64,000 nt of DNA from Aliiglaciecola lipolytica (GTDB lineage: Bacteria > Pseudomonadota > Gammaproteobacteria > Enterobacterales > Alteromonadaceae), in assembly GCF_018860635.1 (NCBI RefSeq), contig NZ_JAHKPT010000035.1, positions 186,001 to 250,000 of the forward strand, written 5' to 3'. This document shows positions 46,426 to 55,940 of this stretch, piece after piece. Position 1 is the stretch's first letter, and each line of letters starts with the position of its first letter. Both the position numbers and the translations under genes were made by a program. The notes under the pieces were generated by a model that did no database searches, was not told the DNA's origin, and was given only the letters and a program-made list of their open reading frames with translations.

Positions 46426-48270
46426 GTGTTAAATAAAACTCCCCTGTGGAAGTACATTTTAGTGTTGATGGTCGTTGCCGTTTGCGCGTTATACGCTTCC
46501 CCTAATCTTTATGGTGAAGATTATGCAGTGCAGATATCTGCTGGTCGTGACGCAGTTCTAGATTTGTCTCTGGTAGATAAAGTCAATCAAGACTTGGCCG
46601 ATGCCGGTATCGAAAAAAAGTCGATTGTACTTGAAAATGAGCAAATATTGGTTCGTCTTTACGATGACAGTGCACAAAGATTAGCTAATGAAACCCTCGC
46701 CGAATCACTAGGCAAAGACTACACAGTAGCGATGAATTTAGCCCCTGATACTCCTGATTGGTTGGACAGCTTAGGCGGTACACCAATGAAATTAGGTCTG
46801 GATTTACGTGGTGGTGTTCACTTTTTGATGGAAGTGGATATGAACTCTGTAATCACCAAGTCTTTGACAGACATGGAAGGGGATTTTAAAACCTCTTTAC
46901 GTGAAGAGAAGATTCGTTATTCACGAGTGAGTATTGTCGATGAATCTGTTCATGTGCGTTTTCGTGATCAAGAAACATTAGAAAAAGCCGAATTTTTCCT
47001 CAGAAATCGCAATCGTGATATTACTGTTGTTGATCAAGGTGATTTGATTTTAGTGGCCAAAATGTCAGAGCAGAAACTGTCTGAGATTCGGGATTATGCA
47101 GTAAAACAAAATATCACCATAATGCGCAACAGGGTAAACCAACTTGGTGTTGCTGAACCGGTTATTCAGCGCCAAGGTGCAGATCGCATTGTTGTTCAAT
47201 TACCCGGTATTCAAGATACGGCTCGGGCAAAAGAAATATTAAATGCCACAGCTACCCTAGAATTTAAAATGCTAGATCAAGAACATGACATTCGTGATGC
47301 TTTAAATGGTCGTATTCCTCCAGGTTCTGAAATTGTAGAAGACCAACAAGGTGTTCCACAATTACTACTTAAAAAAGTGATGTTAGAAGGTAGCCATATC
47401 ATTGATGCGAATGCTGGTGTCGATGAATACGGTATGCCAAAAGTATCCATTTCTTTAGATTCTGCTGGTGGCAGTAAAATGTCTTTGGCGACTAAAGGTA
47501 ATATTGGTAAGCCAATGGCAACCGTATTTATTGAATATCAAGCAACTGGCGAGAAAAATGAGAAAGGCAAACTAATATTTGTTCCTGAGAGAGAAGTCGT
47601 CAGTGTTGCTACTATTCGCGCTCAATTAGGCAGTCGCTTTGAAATTACCGGCCTAGACTCACCCAAAGAAGCTCGTGACTTGTCATTGCTTTTACGGGCG
47701 GGGGCTTTGATAGCACCTATCTCCATCGTCGAAGAACGCACAGTAGGTCCAAGTTTAGGACAAGAAAATATCAATCTAGGCATGCAAGCCATCCTTTGGG
47801 GCTTTAGTTTAGTACTGTCATTCATGCTGTTTTACTACCGCGCGTTTGGTTTGGTTGCAAATGTTGCACTAGCAGCGAACTTAGTGATGATTGTTGGTGT
47901 GATGTCAATGATACCTGGGGCAACTTTGACTCTACCAGGAATGGCTGGAATTGTATTAACAGTTGGTATGGCTGTAGATGCTAATGTCTTGATCTTTGAA
48001 AGGATACGGGAAGAAATGCGCGAGGGCAGAAGTCCTCAACAAGCCATTCATCATGGTTATGACAGCGCATTTTCAACTATCTTGGATGCGAATATAACCA
48101 CCTTCATTGCTGCTATCATCTTATTCGCAGTAGGTACTGGTCCAATTAAAGGCTTCTCTATCACGTTAATGATAGGTATAGCTACTTCGATGTTTACAGC
48201 CATTATTCTAACCCGTGTGATAGTGAACGGTGTTTGGGGTGGTAGACGTCTTCAGAAATTGTCGATTTAG
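46426..48270 (+). CDS. secD: Protein translocase subunit SecD
   Basis: 614 residues from a GTG start with GGAAAGGAA upstream. A first membrane helix (about 8-26), a large periplasmic domain with [16 protein letters not shown], and five further helices from about 450 onward containing [17 protein letters not shown]. SecDF uses the proton gradient to complete export of Sec substrates. 9 nt before secF. Confidence 0.97.
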   Translation: MLNKTPLWKYILVLMVVAVCALYASPNLYGEDYAVQISAGRDAVLDLSLVDKVNQDLADAGIEKKSIVLENEQILVRLYDDSAQRLANETLAESLGKDYTVAMNLAPDTPDWLDSLGGTPMKLGLDLRGGVHFLMEVDMNSVITKSLTDMEGDFKTSLREEKIRYSRVSIVDESVHVRFRDQETLEKAEFFLRNRNRDITVVDQGDLILVAKMSEQKLSEIRDYAVKQNITIMRNRVNQLGVAEPVIQRQGADRIVVQLPGIQDTARAKEILNATATLEFKMLDQEHDIRDALNGRIPPGSEIVEDQQGVPQLLLKKVMLEGSHIIDANAGVDEYGMPKVSISLDSAGGSKMSLATKGNIGKPMATVFIEYQATGEKNEKGKLIFVPEREVVSVATIRAQLGSRFEITGLDSPKEARDLSLLLRAGALIAPISIVEERTVGPSLGQENINLGMQAILWGFSLVLSFMLFYYRAFGLVANVALAANLVMIVGVMSMIPGATLTLPGMAGIVLTVGMAVDANVLIFERIREEMREGRSPQQAIHHGYDSAFSTILDANITTFIAAIILFAVGTGPIKGFSITLMIGIATSMFTAIILTRVIVNGVWGGRRLQKLSI

Positions 48271-48279
48271 GAGCGGGAC

Positions 48280-49221
48280 ATGCGATTTTTTAAATTAAAA
48301 GAAAGTATTGATTTTATGTCAATGCGCATTCCCGCCATGATTATATCGGGAATACTCATTATTGGTTCATTAGTATCTTTAGGGGTTAATCAGCTTAATT
48401 GGGGATTAGATTTCACCGGCGGTACATTGATTGAAGTAGGCTACGATAAACCTGCAGAATTAAACCAAATTCGACAGCAACTCGAAGCTGCAGATTTTGG
48501 TGACGCCATTGTGCAAAACTTTGGTAGTAGTGAAGATGTGTTAATCCGTCTAGCTCCTCGTGAAGGTGTAAAAGCTGAAGAAGTGGGCGATCAGGTTCTT
48601 AGCACTTTACGTGCAGGCGGTGATAACGTTGACATGCGCCGGATTGAGTTTGTTGGGCCAAATGTGGGTGAAGAACTGACAGAGCAGGGCGGTCTTGCAA
48701 TGTTAGTCGCGTTGATCTGTATTCTGATTTACGTGGCTATGCGATTTGAGTGGCGATTTGCATTGGGTTCAGTTATCGCTTTGGCCCACGATGTCATTTT
48801 AACCTTGGGTTTATTCTCGGTATTGCAGCTTGAATTTGACCTAACGGTTATGGCTGCGGTATTGGCGGTTATCGGTTATTCATTGAACGATACTATTGTT
48901 GTTTCGGATCGTATCCGTGAAAACTTCCGTAAAATTCGTAAAGGGGAGCCGATCGATATCATTAATACATCTTTGACGCAGACCCTTAACCGCACAATTA
49001 TTACTTCATTAACCACTATTTTAGTATTAATGGCGTTATTTTATAAAGGTGGGGCATTGATACATGGTTTTGCAACGGCGTTATTGTTTGGTGTGATAAT
49101 CGGTACTTATTCTTCAATTTATGTGGCAAGTCTGGTGGCATTAATGCTGGGAATAAGTCGCGAAGATTTAATGCCTACAGTAGTAGAAAAAGAAGGTGCG
49201 GATCTAGACCCTCTTCCTTAG
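48280..49221 (+). CDS. secF: Protein translocase subunit SecF
   Basis: 313 residues with six membrane helices, the LNWGLDFTGGTLIEVGYD stretch, and GYSLNDTIVVSDRIRENFRKIRKG. It pairs with SecD. A GGAG site precedes ATG 48280; a terminator lies after the stop. Confidence 0.97.
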   Translation: MRFFKLKESIDFMSMRIPAMIISGILIIGSLVSLGVNQLNWGLDFTGGTLIEVGYDKPAELNQIRQQLEAADFGDAIVQNFGSSEDVLIRLAPREGVKAEEVGDQVLSTLRAGGDNVDMRRIEFVGPNVGEELTEQGGLAMLVALICILIYVAMRFEWRFALGSVIALAHDVILTLGLFSVLQLEFDLTVMAAVLAVIGYSLNDTIVVSDRIRENFRKIRKGEPIDIINTSLTQTLNRTIITSLTTILVLMALFYKGGALIHGFATALLFGVIIGTYSSIYVASLVALMLGISREDLMPTVVEKEGADLDPLP

Positions 49222-49238
49222 TCTTTTACTGTTTCGAA

Positions 49239-49263
49239 AGCCGGGTTTATCCCGGCTTTTTTA
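49239..49263 (+). terminator. Rho-independent terminator after secF
   Basis: AGCCGGG-TTTAT-CCCGGCT followed by T6, 17 nt after the stop. Confidence 0.9.
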
Positions 49264-49418
49264 TGCCTCAAATTTAGCTGCCAGCGTCGCGATTATTTCC
49301 ATACATGTAAAGGTAAGGTATTCAGTCTTTAAACGATAGATGAAGGGGGAATATCTACTCAGTTACATGGCTGAACGCGGCTGGGGGTATGTGAGGTTTA
49401 ATAAACTCAAGGCATTAA

Positions 49419-49444
49419 AAAAGGAAGCTAAGCGCTTCCTTTTC
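49419..49444. terminator. Terminator between secF and suhB ends (mainly minus strand)
   Basis: AAGGAAGC-TAAGC-GCTTCCTT with A run on the left and TTTT on the right. Serves the convergent suhB transcript ending at 49496; could work in both directions. Confidence 0.7.
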
Positions 49445-49495
49445 ACATAGATAAAAGACCAAACTATAACAATCTTTTAGTCAATACAGCGGCAA

Positions 49496-50269
49496 CTATT
49501 TCAAATGTCTTACCAATGACTGAACAACACGAGGGTTACCCGCGACTATTTCGCCTTTATCAAGGGGATCGTTTCCGCCTTTATAATCGGTAACTAATCC
49601 ACCAGATTCACGCACTAAGAGTTCACCCGCGGCAACATCCCAAGGTTTGATACCACGCTCCCAGTAACCATCGTAACGGCCGGCAGCAACATACGCTAAA
49701 TCCAATGCGGCAGAACCACAACGGCGCACATCACCACACTGTTTAAAAATATTTGAAAAACGCTGAATGGCATCGTCTGAAGTTTCTTTCGCTTTAAAAG
49801 GGAAAGCCGTCGCTAGTACAGTATTGTTTAAGTCTTTTGCTTTTCCGGTACGAATTCTGAAACCATTTAATTGTGCTCCGGCCCCTTTACTTGCAGTAAA
49901 AAGTTCACCGCGAATTGGATCAAATACCACTGCCTGATCGATTCGGCCTTTGTGCATGAGTGCTATTGAAACGGCAAAGTGAGGAATGCCTTTGATAAAA
50001 TTAGTGGTACCGTCGAGTGGGTCAATGATCCATTTAAATTCGTCACTGCCTTCAACTATGCCGCCTTCTTCACCTAGAAATGAGTGATCTGGGAAAGATT
50101 GCTGAATTTTTTCAATAATGACTTTTTCGGCTTCTTTGTCGATTTTGGTGACAAAGTCGTTCTCACCTTTTTTTTCTAACAACAAATCATTACGATTTTC
50201 AAAACCACGAGTTATCACATTTCCAGCAGCGCGAGCAGCGCGCACCGCAATATTCAGCATAGGATGCAT
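49496..50269 (-). CDS. suhB: Inositol-1-monophosphatase (SuhB)
   Basis: 257 residues. Motifs for the Mg2+ site are visible: GEEGG (about 67-71), IDPLDGTTNFIKGIPHFAVS and the WDVAAGELLVRESGG segment. Hydrolyses inositol monophosphate; SuhB also acts in rRNA antitermination in gammaproteobacteria. Start ATG 50269; upstream 133 nt separate it from the large PilZ gene on the same strand. Confidence 0.95.
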   Translation of the reverse strand: MHPMLNIAVRAARAAGNVITRGFENRNDLLLEKKGENDFVTKIDKEAEKVIIEKIQQSFPDHSFLGEEGGIVEGSDEFKWIIDPLDGTTNFIKGIPHFAVSIALMHKGRIDQAVVFDPIRGELFTASKGAGAQLNGFRIRTGKAKDLNNTVLATAFPFKAKETSDDAIQRFSNIFKQCGDVRRCGSAALDLAYVAAGRYDGYWERGIKPWDVAAGELLVRESGGLVTDYKGGNDPLDKGEIVAGNPRVVQSLVRHLK

Positions 50270-50402
50270 AAGTTACCACCAATTTTTAAAAGAACGGACG
50301 AGCAGTCTTGAACAATTATCGCTTTCAAAACCGCACAAAATTTCGCCGCGCAGTCTACCAGTTTTACCTGCAGATGCAATCAAATTCTAGTATTAGTGTC
50401 GG

Positions 50403-52910
50403 CTAGGCCTTTAACAAATCTTCGATTTTGTCGGAATTTACCTTGTGATAAGCCGGCATCTGTTGGTTATCAAAAATCTGTTGCTGGCTAAAGTTATGTC
50501 GAATCATCACTTCGTCGGTGACATCGATCAAATCACCTACGCCAATAATATTCCAAAGTTGTTCTTCGAGTATTTTGGCACGATGTATTGCGTAAATACC
50601 TACGTAACTAATTTCTGCTTGCAATCGTTCAATATCAGGCCGTCCTGCTCTGGCTAAAAATACTTTAACCGCTATAAATTGGCCCGATTCGCGTGCTTGA
50701 TTAATGAAGTTTTTGCGTTCTTTATCACCATGAAACTGATCTGAAAAACGGCTCTTAATTGCCTCATTGATGAATTCACGGCTTGGGTCGAAGGCAACAA
50801 ATATTTCTCGCATTACAGGTTTGTTATTTGTTTTGATCTTTTTCAAGGTGTACTGAATAAAGTCGAGTTCAACGCCGTAAGTTGAATATAAAAAATGCAT
50901 ATTGTATTGGCCGCTTTCAGCATCAAAAGCCAATAGATTATTTAACCGACTATTCGGATTGCTAGTAACTATCGCATCAGGTAGAAAATCAATCCCTTCT
51001 TTACGGATAAAAAAGGCGGTATTGAGCACATTCTTAGCAAACAGATTGCGCAATGCTGAGCCCATCCCTGGAATTTCCTCTTCTTCACTATGGGCCTTTA
51101 ATTTGCCTCGGTTATTGCGTATCAGCTCGTCAAAAAAGCGTTGTGCCGTCTTGTTAACCGAATCTACTACAGCTTGTAAATGCAGTACGTTTCGATCGTA
51201 TGAAATGCCTTTCACTTTGTAAGGTAAGTTGGCAAGGTTAAATTTTTTGGTGACATTTTGTAGTAGCGGGAAACTGAGTTTCACGAGAGCGTTTTCTTCG
51301 CCATGGAAAAAGTCATTCAACTCAACGCGCATTCCTCGTGTAGACACATCTTCACTGCTTCCTTCGATGGTCATGTCACCAAAATTTAATTGCACTTTTG
51401 TGCGCAGTTGATAGCGAGTTTCTTTGCGTTGGTTATGGTATTTAAATCGAAACATTTGCACCGCTGGTGGCAGTTTGTTTCGAGGATGCCCAAATACTTT
51501 AAGCTGTGATATTTCGCCACGGCGAATGGGGATTTTTTCGTAATTTTGGGTGCCCACTTCATCGGTTATATCTGTTAATAGGGCGATATGTCTGACATTT
51601 TTAAGGCGCGACATTAATCTTGGTGCCGGTGGATGATTTTGACGCTTCACAGCACTACTGACAGTGTCGGGCAAAGACAGTGGCATGTGTACCTGATTTA
51701 AATCTAGGTTTGTAATTTGTAATTTGAAAACCCGCCAACTGGCTTTTCTGCCGCCATAACCAAGGAAAACCTTCATTAAATCAGGACGCTCAAACAATTC
51801 TTCTTGGGTGGCTGAATAAAAGTAAACTTTGTCATCTTTAACGTGATTAAAAGAATACACAATGGTTTCCTGAAAGTGCTCAGGCAAGGTTAACAGCCGT
51901 GCAATACGTTGATGTCCTAAAACGTAACCTAAACGCAGCTCAAATAACTCATCGCTCCAGTAATATAATGGGTCTTTATTACTGTCATTAATTAATGCGT
52001 ATTTGGGAACATAGATATTGTTTATTTTTTCGATATAAATCGGCACAGAGGTGACATTGGGAATGAAATACTGCTCGTAGGTTTTTAAATGTATCGCCGT
52101 GAGCGTGTTGTCCATATTAACTTTATAGCGACGTTTATTGCCATGGATAAACTTTTCAAAAAAATCTTTAAAGGAATGGGGAGCATGCTCATCATTCTTC
52201 TGTAATGAAATACGTTGTTCGCGCTGACTGTTTTCTACATCGACTATGTTGTAACCAACCCCAACCTTGCGATCAATAGTGTATTCGCCTTCCAAGCCTC
52301 TGAATTGGACTGTTATACGTTCGCCAACTTTGAACAGATGTTCGTTGGCTACTTTCACTTTTAAACCACTCACTGAAACGTCAATGGTAGTCGCTTGGAT
52401 GCTCTTATTCAGCTCGGTAAACAACTCAATATTCACCGCAAAATTCATCCGCTCTTCACTGCGTTTTGCATATTCACCAAAGCGCAGAACTTCAGCATGG
52501 TGGGGTTTTCGTTCTTCTACTACGACCCCTTCTTTCTCAGCTTCTTCTCTTTGCTTTTGATAAATAACTCGATAACTGTTTTCGGTATTTTTGACCGCCT
52601 CATAAACGCCCATGGTATACTCACCAAAAAGCCGTACCTGCTTTTCGAACACATCAATGGCAGTATCATCTAGAAAGTGGGTTTTATCTTGATAGGTAAA
52701 TTCTCGACAGTCACCGGCCACTTGTCCTCTGAGATCGATAAGCCGCAGGCAGGGGCGGGATAGGCGCTTTAATTCCATTTTAATTAAAAAACGTTTTTGT
52801 TTGGGGATGCCTGAAGCCACCTGCGATAGAACCTGATTAAATTCAGGTTCATTTATCATTGGTTTTAACTGTTCTATAATGTCGTGGTACTTTTCTAAAT
52901 CTTGACTCAT
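50403..52910 (-). CDS. Large protein with two PilZ domains
   Basis: 835 residues from ATG 52910 (a TTG at 52919 is an alternative; neither has a strong ribosome site). The first PilZ domain spans about residues 150-240, with R150/R154 and the DVSVSG motif (177-182). The second lies at about 480-590, with RKETRYQLR and DVSTRG. Both carry the Arg and D-x-S-x-x-G residues that bind c-di-GMP. The rest has no family I recognise, and no membrane segment is visible. Lone gene upstream of suhB. A c-di-GMP effector role is inferred. Confidence 0.75.
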   Translation of the reverse strand: MSQDLEKYHDIIEQLKPMINEPEFNQVLSQVASGIPKQKRFLIKMELKRLSRPCLRLIDLRGQVAGDCREFTYQDKTHFLDDTAIDVFEKQVRLFGEYTMGVYEAVKNTENSYRVIYQKQREEAEKEGVVVEERKPHHAEVLRFGEYAKRSEERMNFAVNIELFTELNKSIQATTIDVSVSGLKVKVANEHLFKVGERITVQFRGLEGEYTIDRKVGVGYNIVDVENSQREQRISLQKNDEHAPHSFKDFFEKFIHGNKRRYKVNMDNTLTAIHLKTYEQYFIPNVTSVPIYIEKINNIYVPKYALINDSNKDPLYYWSDELFELRLGYVLGHQRIARLLTLPEHFQETIVYSFNHVKDDKVYFYSATQEELFERPDLMKVFLGYGGRKASWRVFKLQITNLDLNQVHMPLSLPDTVSSAVKRQNHPPAPRLMSRLKNVRHIALLTDITDEVGTQNYEKIPIRRGEISQLKVFGHPRNKLPPAVQMFRFKYHNQRKETRYQLRTKVQLNFGDMTIEGSSEDVSTRGMRVELNDFFHGEENALVKLSFPLLQNVTKKFNLANLPYKVKGISYDRNVLHLQAVVDSVNKTAQRFFDELIRNNRGKLKAHSEEEEIPGMGSALRNLFAKNVLNTAFFIRKEGIDFLPDAIVTSNPNSRLNNLLAFDAESGQYNMHFLYSTYGVELDFIQYTLKKIKTNNKPVMREIFVAFDPSREFINEAIKSRFSDQFHGDKERKNFINQARESGQFIAVKVFLARAGRPDIERLQAEISYVGIYAIHRAKILEEQLWNIIGVGDLIDVTDEVMIRHNFSQQQIFDNQQMPAYHKVNSDKIEDLLKA

Positions 52911-53047
52911 GCCAATCAAATGTTCGCTATGGTTAAGGCGTCGTTATGATATTCTTTTATCGGCAACGAATAAATAACCTTTGATCCCAACTTACCGGTT
53001 TAGTTGATTTACTCAACTAGCCCTAATTTAATGTAGTTCAACAACTT

Positions 53048-54412
53048 ATGGCTAAACGTAAAATTGCTTTTGTATGTACCGATTGTGGAGCAGAGTTCCC
53101 TCGCTGGCAAGGACAATGTAACGATTGTCAGGCATGGAACACTATTTCTGAAGTGGTTCTCAGTTCTGACAAACATTCACCAGAACGAAATTTAAAAGGT
53201 TATGCAGGGCAAACTCATGCCAAGGTCGAAACCTTAGATAAAATAGACTTACAAGCGCTGCCGCGCTTTAGTGCCGGTTTTAAAGAGCTAGACCGAGTAC
53301 TCGGAGGCGGTGTTGTGCCTGGTGCAGCAATGCTTATTGGTGGTTCTCCTGGAGCGGGTAAAAGTACCTTATTATTGCAAGTTATGTGTCACTTGGCTCA
53401 AGGACGGAATACGCTTTATGTGACCGGCGAAGAATCGTTGCAACAAGTTGCGATGCGCGCTCAACGTTTAGGATTACCTACTGCGAAATTAAAAGTGCTA
53501 GCCGAAACCAATGTCGAAACGATTTGTGAATTAGCATTAGTACATAAACCAGACATCATGGTGATTGACTCTATACAGGTTATGCATGTGAGTGATATTC
53601 AATCTGCACCGGGCAGTGTTTCTCAGGTGCGCGAAAGTGCAGCTTTTCTCACACGTTTTGCTAAACAACATCACATTGCCATGTTTTTAGTGGGGCATGT
53701 AACCAAAGAAGGCAATTTGGCAGGCCCTAAGGTATTGGAACACTGTATTGACTGTTCAATGATGCTCGAAGGCGAAAGTGATAGCCGATACCGAACATTA
53801 CGAGGTAATAAAAATCGTTTTGGCGCAGTGAATGAGTTGGGTGTGTTCGCGATGACCGATAAGGGATTGAAAGAAGTAAGCAATCCATCCGCCATCTTCT
53901 TGAGTCGCGAAGAGCAACAATCACCAGGCAGCATCGTAATGGTGGTTTGGGAAGGAACCCGTCCTTTGTTGGTGGAGATTCAGGCGTTGGTCGATTATTC
54001 TCAAATGGCAAATCCTAAACGTATCGCGGTGGGCACTGAAGCTAATCGTTTGGCTATGTTACTTGCGGTTTTACATCGACACGGCAACGTGCAAATGAAT
54101 GATCAAGATGTGTTTGTCAATGTCGTCGGAGGGGTGCGTATAGCCGAAACCAGTGTCGATTTAGCCCTGTTGTTGGCAATGATATCCAGTTTTAGGAATC
54201 ATACTCTATCGCGAGAGCTTATTGCGTTTGGTGAGGTGGGGTTAGCGGGCGAAATACGTCCGGTACCAAATGGAACTGAACGTATTCAAGAGGCTGCCAA
54301 ACATGGCTTTAAGCGAGCAATCGTACCTAAAGGAAACAAACCTAAACAGGTGATTCCGGGCATTGAAGTCGTAGCGGTTTCGCGATTATCTGAAGCATTA
54401 GAGGCGTTATAG
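53048..54412 (+). CDS. radA: DNA repair protein RadA
   Basis: 454 residues. N-terminal zinc finger CTDCGAEFPRWQGQCNDC, RecA-like ATPase with Walker A GGSPGAGKST, the RadA-specific KNRFG motif, and a C-terminal Lon-like domain (VGGVRIAETSVDLALLLAMIS). RadA assists branch migration in recombination. It is divergent from the PilZ gene and convergent with the GGDEF protein gene. Confidence 0.97.
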   Translation: MAKRKIAFVCTDCGAEFPRWQGQCNDCQAWNTISEVVLSSDKHSPERNLKGYAGQTHAKVETLDKIDLQALPRFSAGFKELDRVLGGGVVPGAAMLIGGSPGAGKSTLLLQVMCHLAQGRNTLYVTGEESLQQVAMRAQRLGLPTAKLKVLAETNVETICELALVHKPDIMVIDSIQVMHVSDIQSAPGSVSQVRESAAFLTRFAKQHHIAMFLVGHVTKEGNLAGPKVLEHCIDCSMMLEGESDSRYRTLRGNKNRFGAVNELGVFAMTDKGLKEVSNPSAIFLSREEQQSPGSIVMVVWEGTRPLLVEIQALVDYSQMANPKRIAVGTEANRLAMLLAVLHRHGNVQMNDQDVFVNVVGGVRIAETSVDLALLLAMISSFRNHTLSRELIAFGEVGLAGEIRPVPNGTERIQEAAKHGFKRAIVPKGNKPKQVIPGIEVVAVSRLSEALEAL

Positions 54413-54428
54413 TGGAGTCTATGCAGGT

Positions 54429-55307
54429 CTACTCAATAATGAATTGATCACGGCCTGCATCTTTCGCTGCATATAATTTTTGATCTGCTTTTTGGATAAG
54501 TTCATTCGGGGTTAGATCCTGAGGAGAAATACAGATACCGCCTGCACTGATTGTTATCCGACTAAAACTCGATAGCTTATGTGGTAAATTCAAGTTTCGA
54601 ACAGCGTTAAGCATGCTATCGGCAATATATTGTACGCCGCTCAAATCAGTATGAGGCAGCACTATCGCAAATTCCTCGCCTCCGTATCTGGCTAGACAGT
54701 CTGTGGGACGTTTTAAAACTTTACCCAATGCATCTGCTACTGCCCGTAAACAATAATCTCCCTTGATATGACCGTAAGTGTCGTTATAAAGCTTAAAATT
54801 ATCGATATCGATTAGGATTAATCCAATATGATGTTTCATTCGCGTGCACAACTTCATCTGATTGCCCAAAAAGCCATCAAAATAATGTCGATTTTGCACC
54901 TCTGTTAATCCATCGACAGTAGCCAATCGCGTAAGTTTATCCGCCATTAATTTAGCGGCTAAATGTGAATTGACTCTATGCCGCAGTGTGGTCACAGAAA
55001 AAGGTTTGGTTATAAAGTCGGTGCATCCCGCTTCCCAGCATTCATCTTCTGCTTCTGGCGAGTTGTGGGAGCTAACAAAAATGATCGGAATCTCTTGTGT
55101 ACTTTCGTTTTCTTTTAGCTTTCTACACGCAGTCAAACCGTCCATAACGGGCATGTTGATATCCATCAATATGATGTCAGGTAGTCTATGGCTGCAAAAG
55201 TCTAAAGCTTCTTGCCCAGAGGCTGCATGATGGGTTATAAAATTATCTGAAAGCGCTTTAGCTGCAATTAATGCACTAATTGGTTCATCTTCCACTATCA
55301 GAATCAA
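54429..55307 (-). CDS. Response regulator diguanylate cyclase (REC-GGDEF)
   Basis: 292 residues from a TTG start without clear ribosome site; no better start was found upstream of an in-frame stop. Receiver domain about 1-118, with acidic EDEP, phosphoacceptor Asp in ILMDINMPVMDG and the Lys in TKPFS. GGDEF domain about 150-292 with the active-site GGEEF and no visible RxxD inhibitory site upstream. It should make c-di-GMP when phosphorylated. The kinase gene is not beside it. Close to two PilZ protein genes. Confidence 0.88.
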   Translation of the reverse strand: MILIVEDEPISALIAAKALSDNFITHHAASGQEALDFCSHRLPDIILMDINMPVMDGLTACRKLKENESTQEIPIIFVSSHNSPEAEDECWEAGCTDFITKPFSVTTLRHRVNSHLAAKLMADKLTRLATVDGLTEVQNRHYFDGFLGNQMKLCTRMKHHIGLILIDIDNFKLYNDTYGHIKGDYCLRAVADALGKVLKRPTDCLARYGGEEFAIVLPHTDLSGVQYIADSMLNAVRNLNLPHKLSSFSRITISAGGICISPQDLTPNELIQKADQKLYAAKDAGRDQFIIE

Positions 55308-55471
55308 AACTTTGTCTTTTTCAAATAATTTGTCAACTACTTTGAAGATAACTCAAACTCCTGTCTTAAGCTTTTCAACAAAACACTTATATAAAGTTCG
55401 TTTTTGAGCTGGGTATGTTAAGTACACAAGAGTGTACATAAAATTTATACTAATGTTTATTATACTTAGGA

Positions 55472-55825
55472 TTAAGAAACCAAAGAAGTTATGTCTCTTT
55501 GCAGCAGTGAAGCATCACCTAAATTTAGTTCAACTAACCTGCGTAAATCTGAAATGCTGTCAATGTCCATACATTTAATATGAAAGCCTAAACAATGATT
55601 TGCACAATGCACGATTTCACCAAACATTTTAATTACTTGGTTAGTTCCTTCGATCTCTATATTGAGTTCAAATTCTTGCTCTAGGTCAGCCTCAAATTCA
55701 TCGGGATATCCAATAAGTGCGCCATTTAAAGAAATATCAATAATGCTAGTTTGCCAATGACGATTTTGTTGGAACAAAATGGCTGGCGCTGAAAAATCAA
55801 CGCGGTTAAATTGACGTTTTTCCAT
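55472..55825 (-). CDS. Small PilZ-domain protein
   Basis: 117 residues from ATG 55825, which begins MEKRQFNRVDF as is typical for single-domain PilZ proteins; an upstream start at 55849 would add eight residues. The c-di-GMP site residues are RQFNR (4-8) and DISLNGALIG (about 30-39). No other domain. It lies near the diguanylate cyclase gene but is separated by 164 nt of non-coding DNA. Confidence 0.82.
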   Translation of the reverse strand: MEKRQFNRVDFSAPAILFQQNRHWQTSIIDISLNGALIGYPDEFEADLEQEFELNIEIEGTNQVIKMFGEIVHCANHCLGFHIKCMDIDSISDLRRLVELNLGDASLLQRDITSLVS

Positions 55826-55940
55826 AGTAAGTCCCAAAGTTGCCATCAATGGCCATAGTTAAGCATAAAAAGCGTGTGAATGCGCCCAAGATTTTACCCG
55901 GACACATCTTTCACACACTGATATTCGCGCGTCTCACTGG

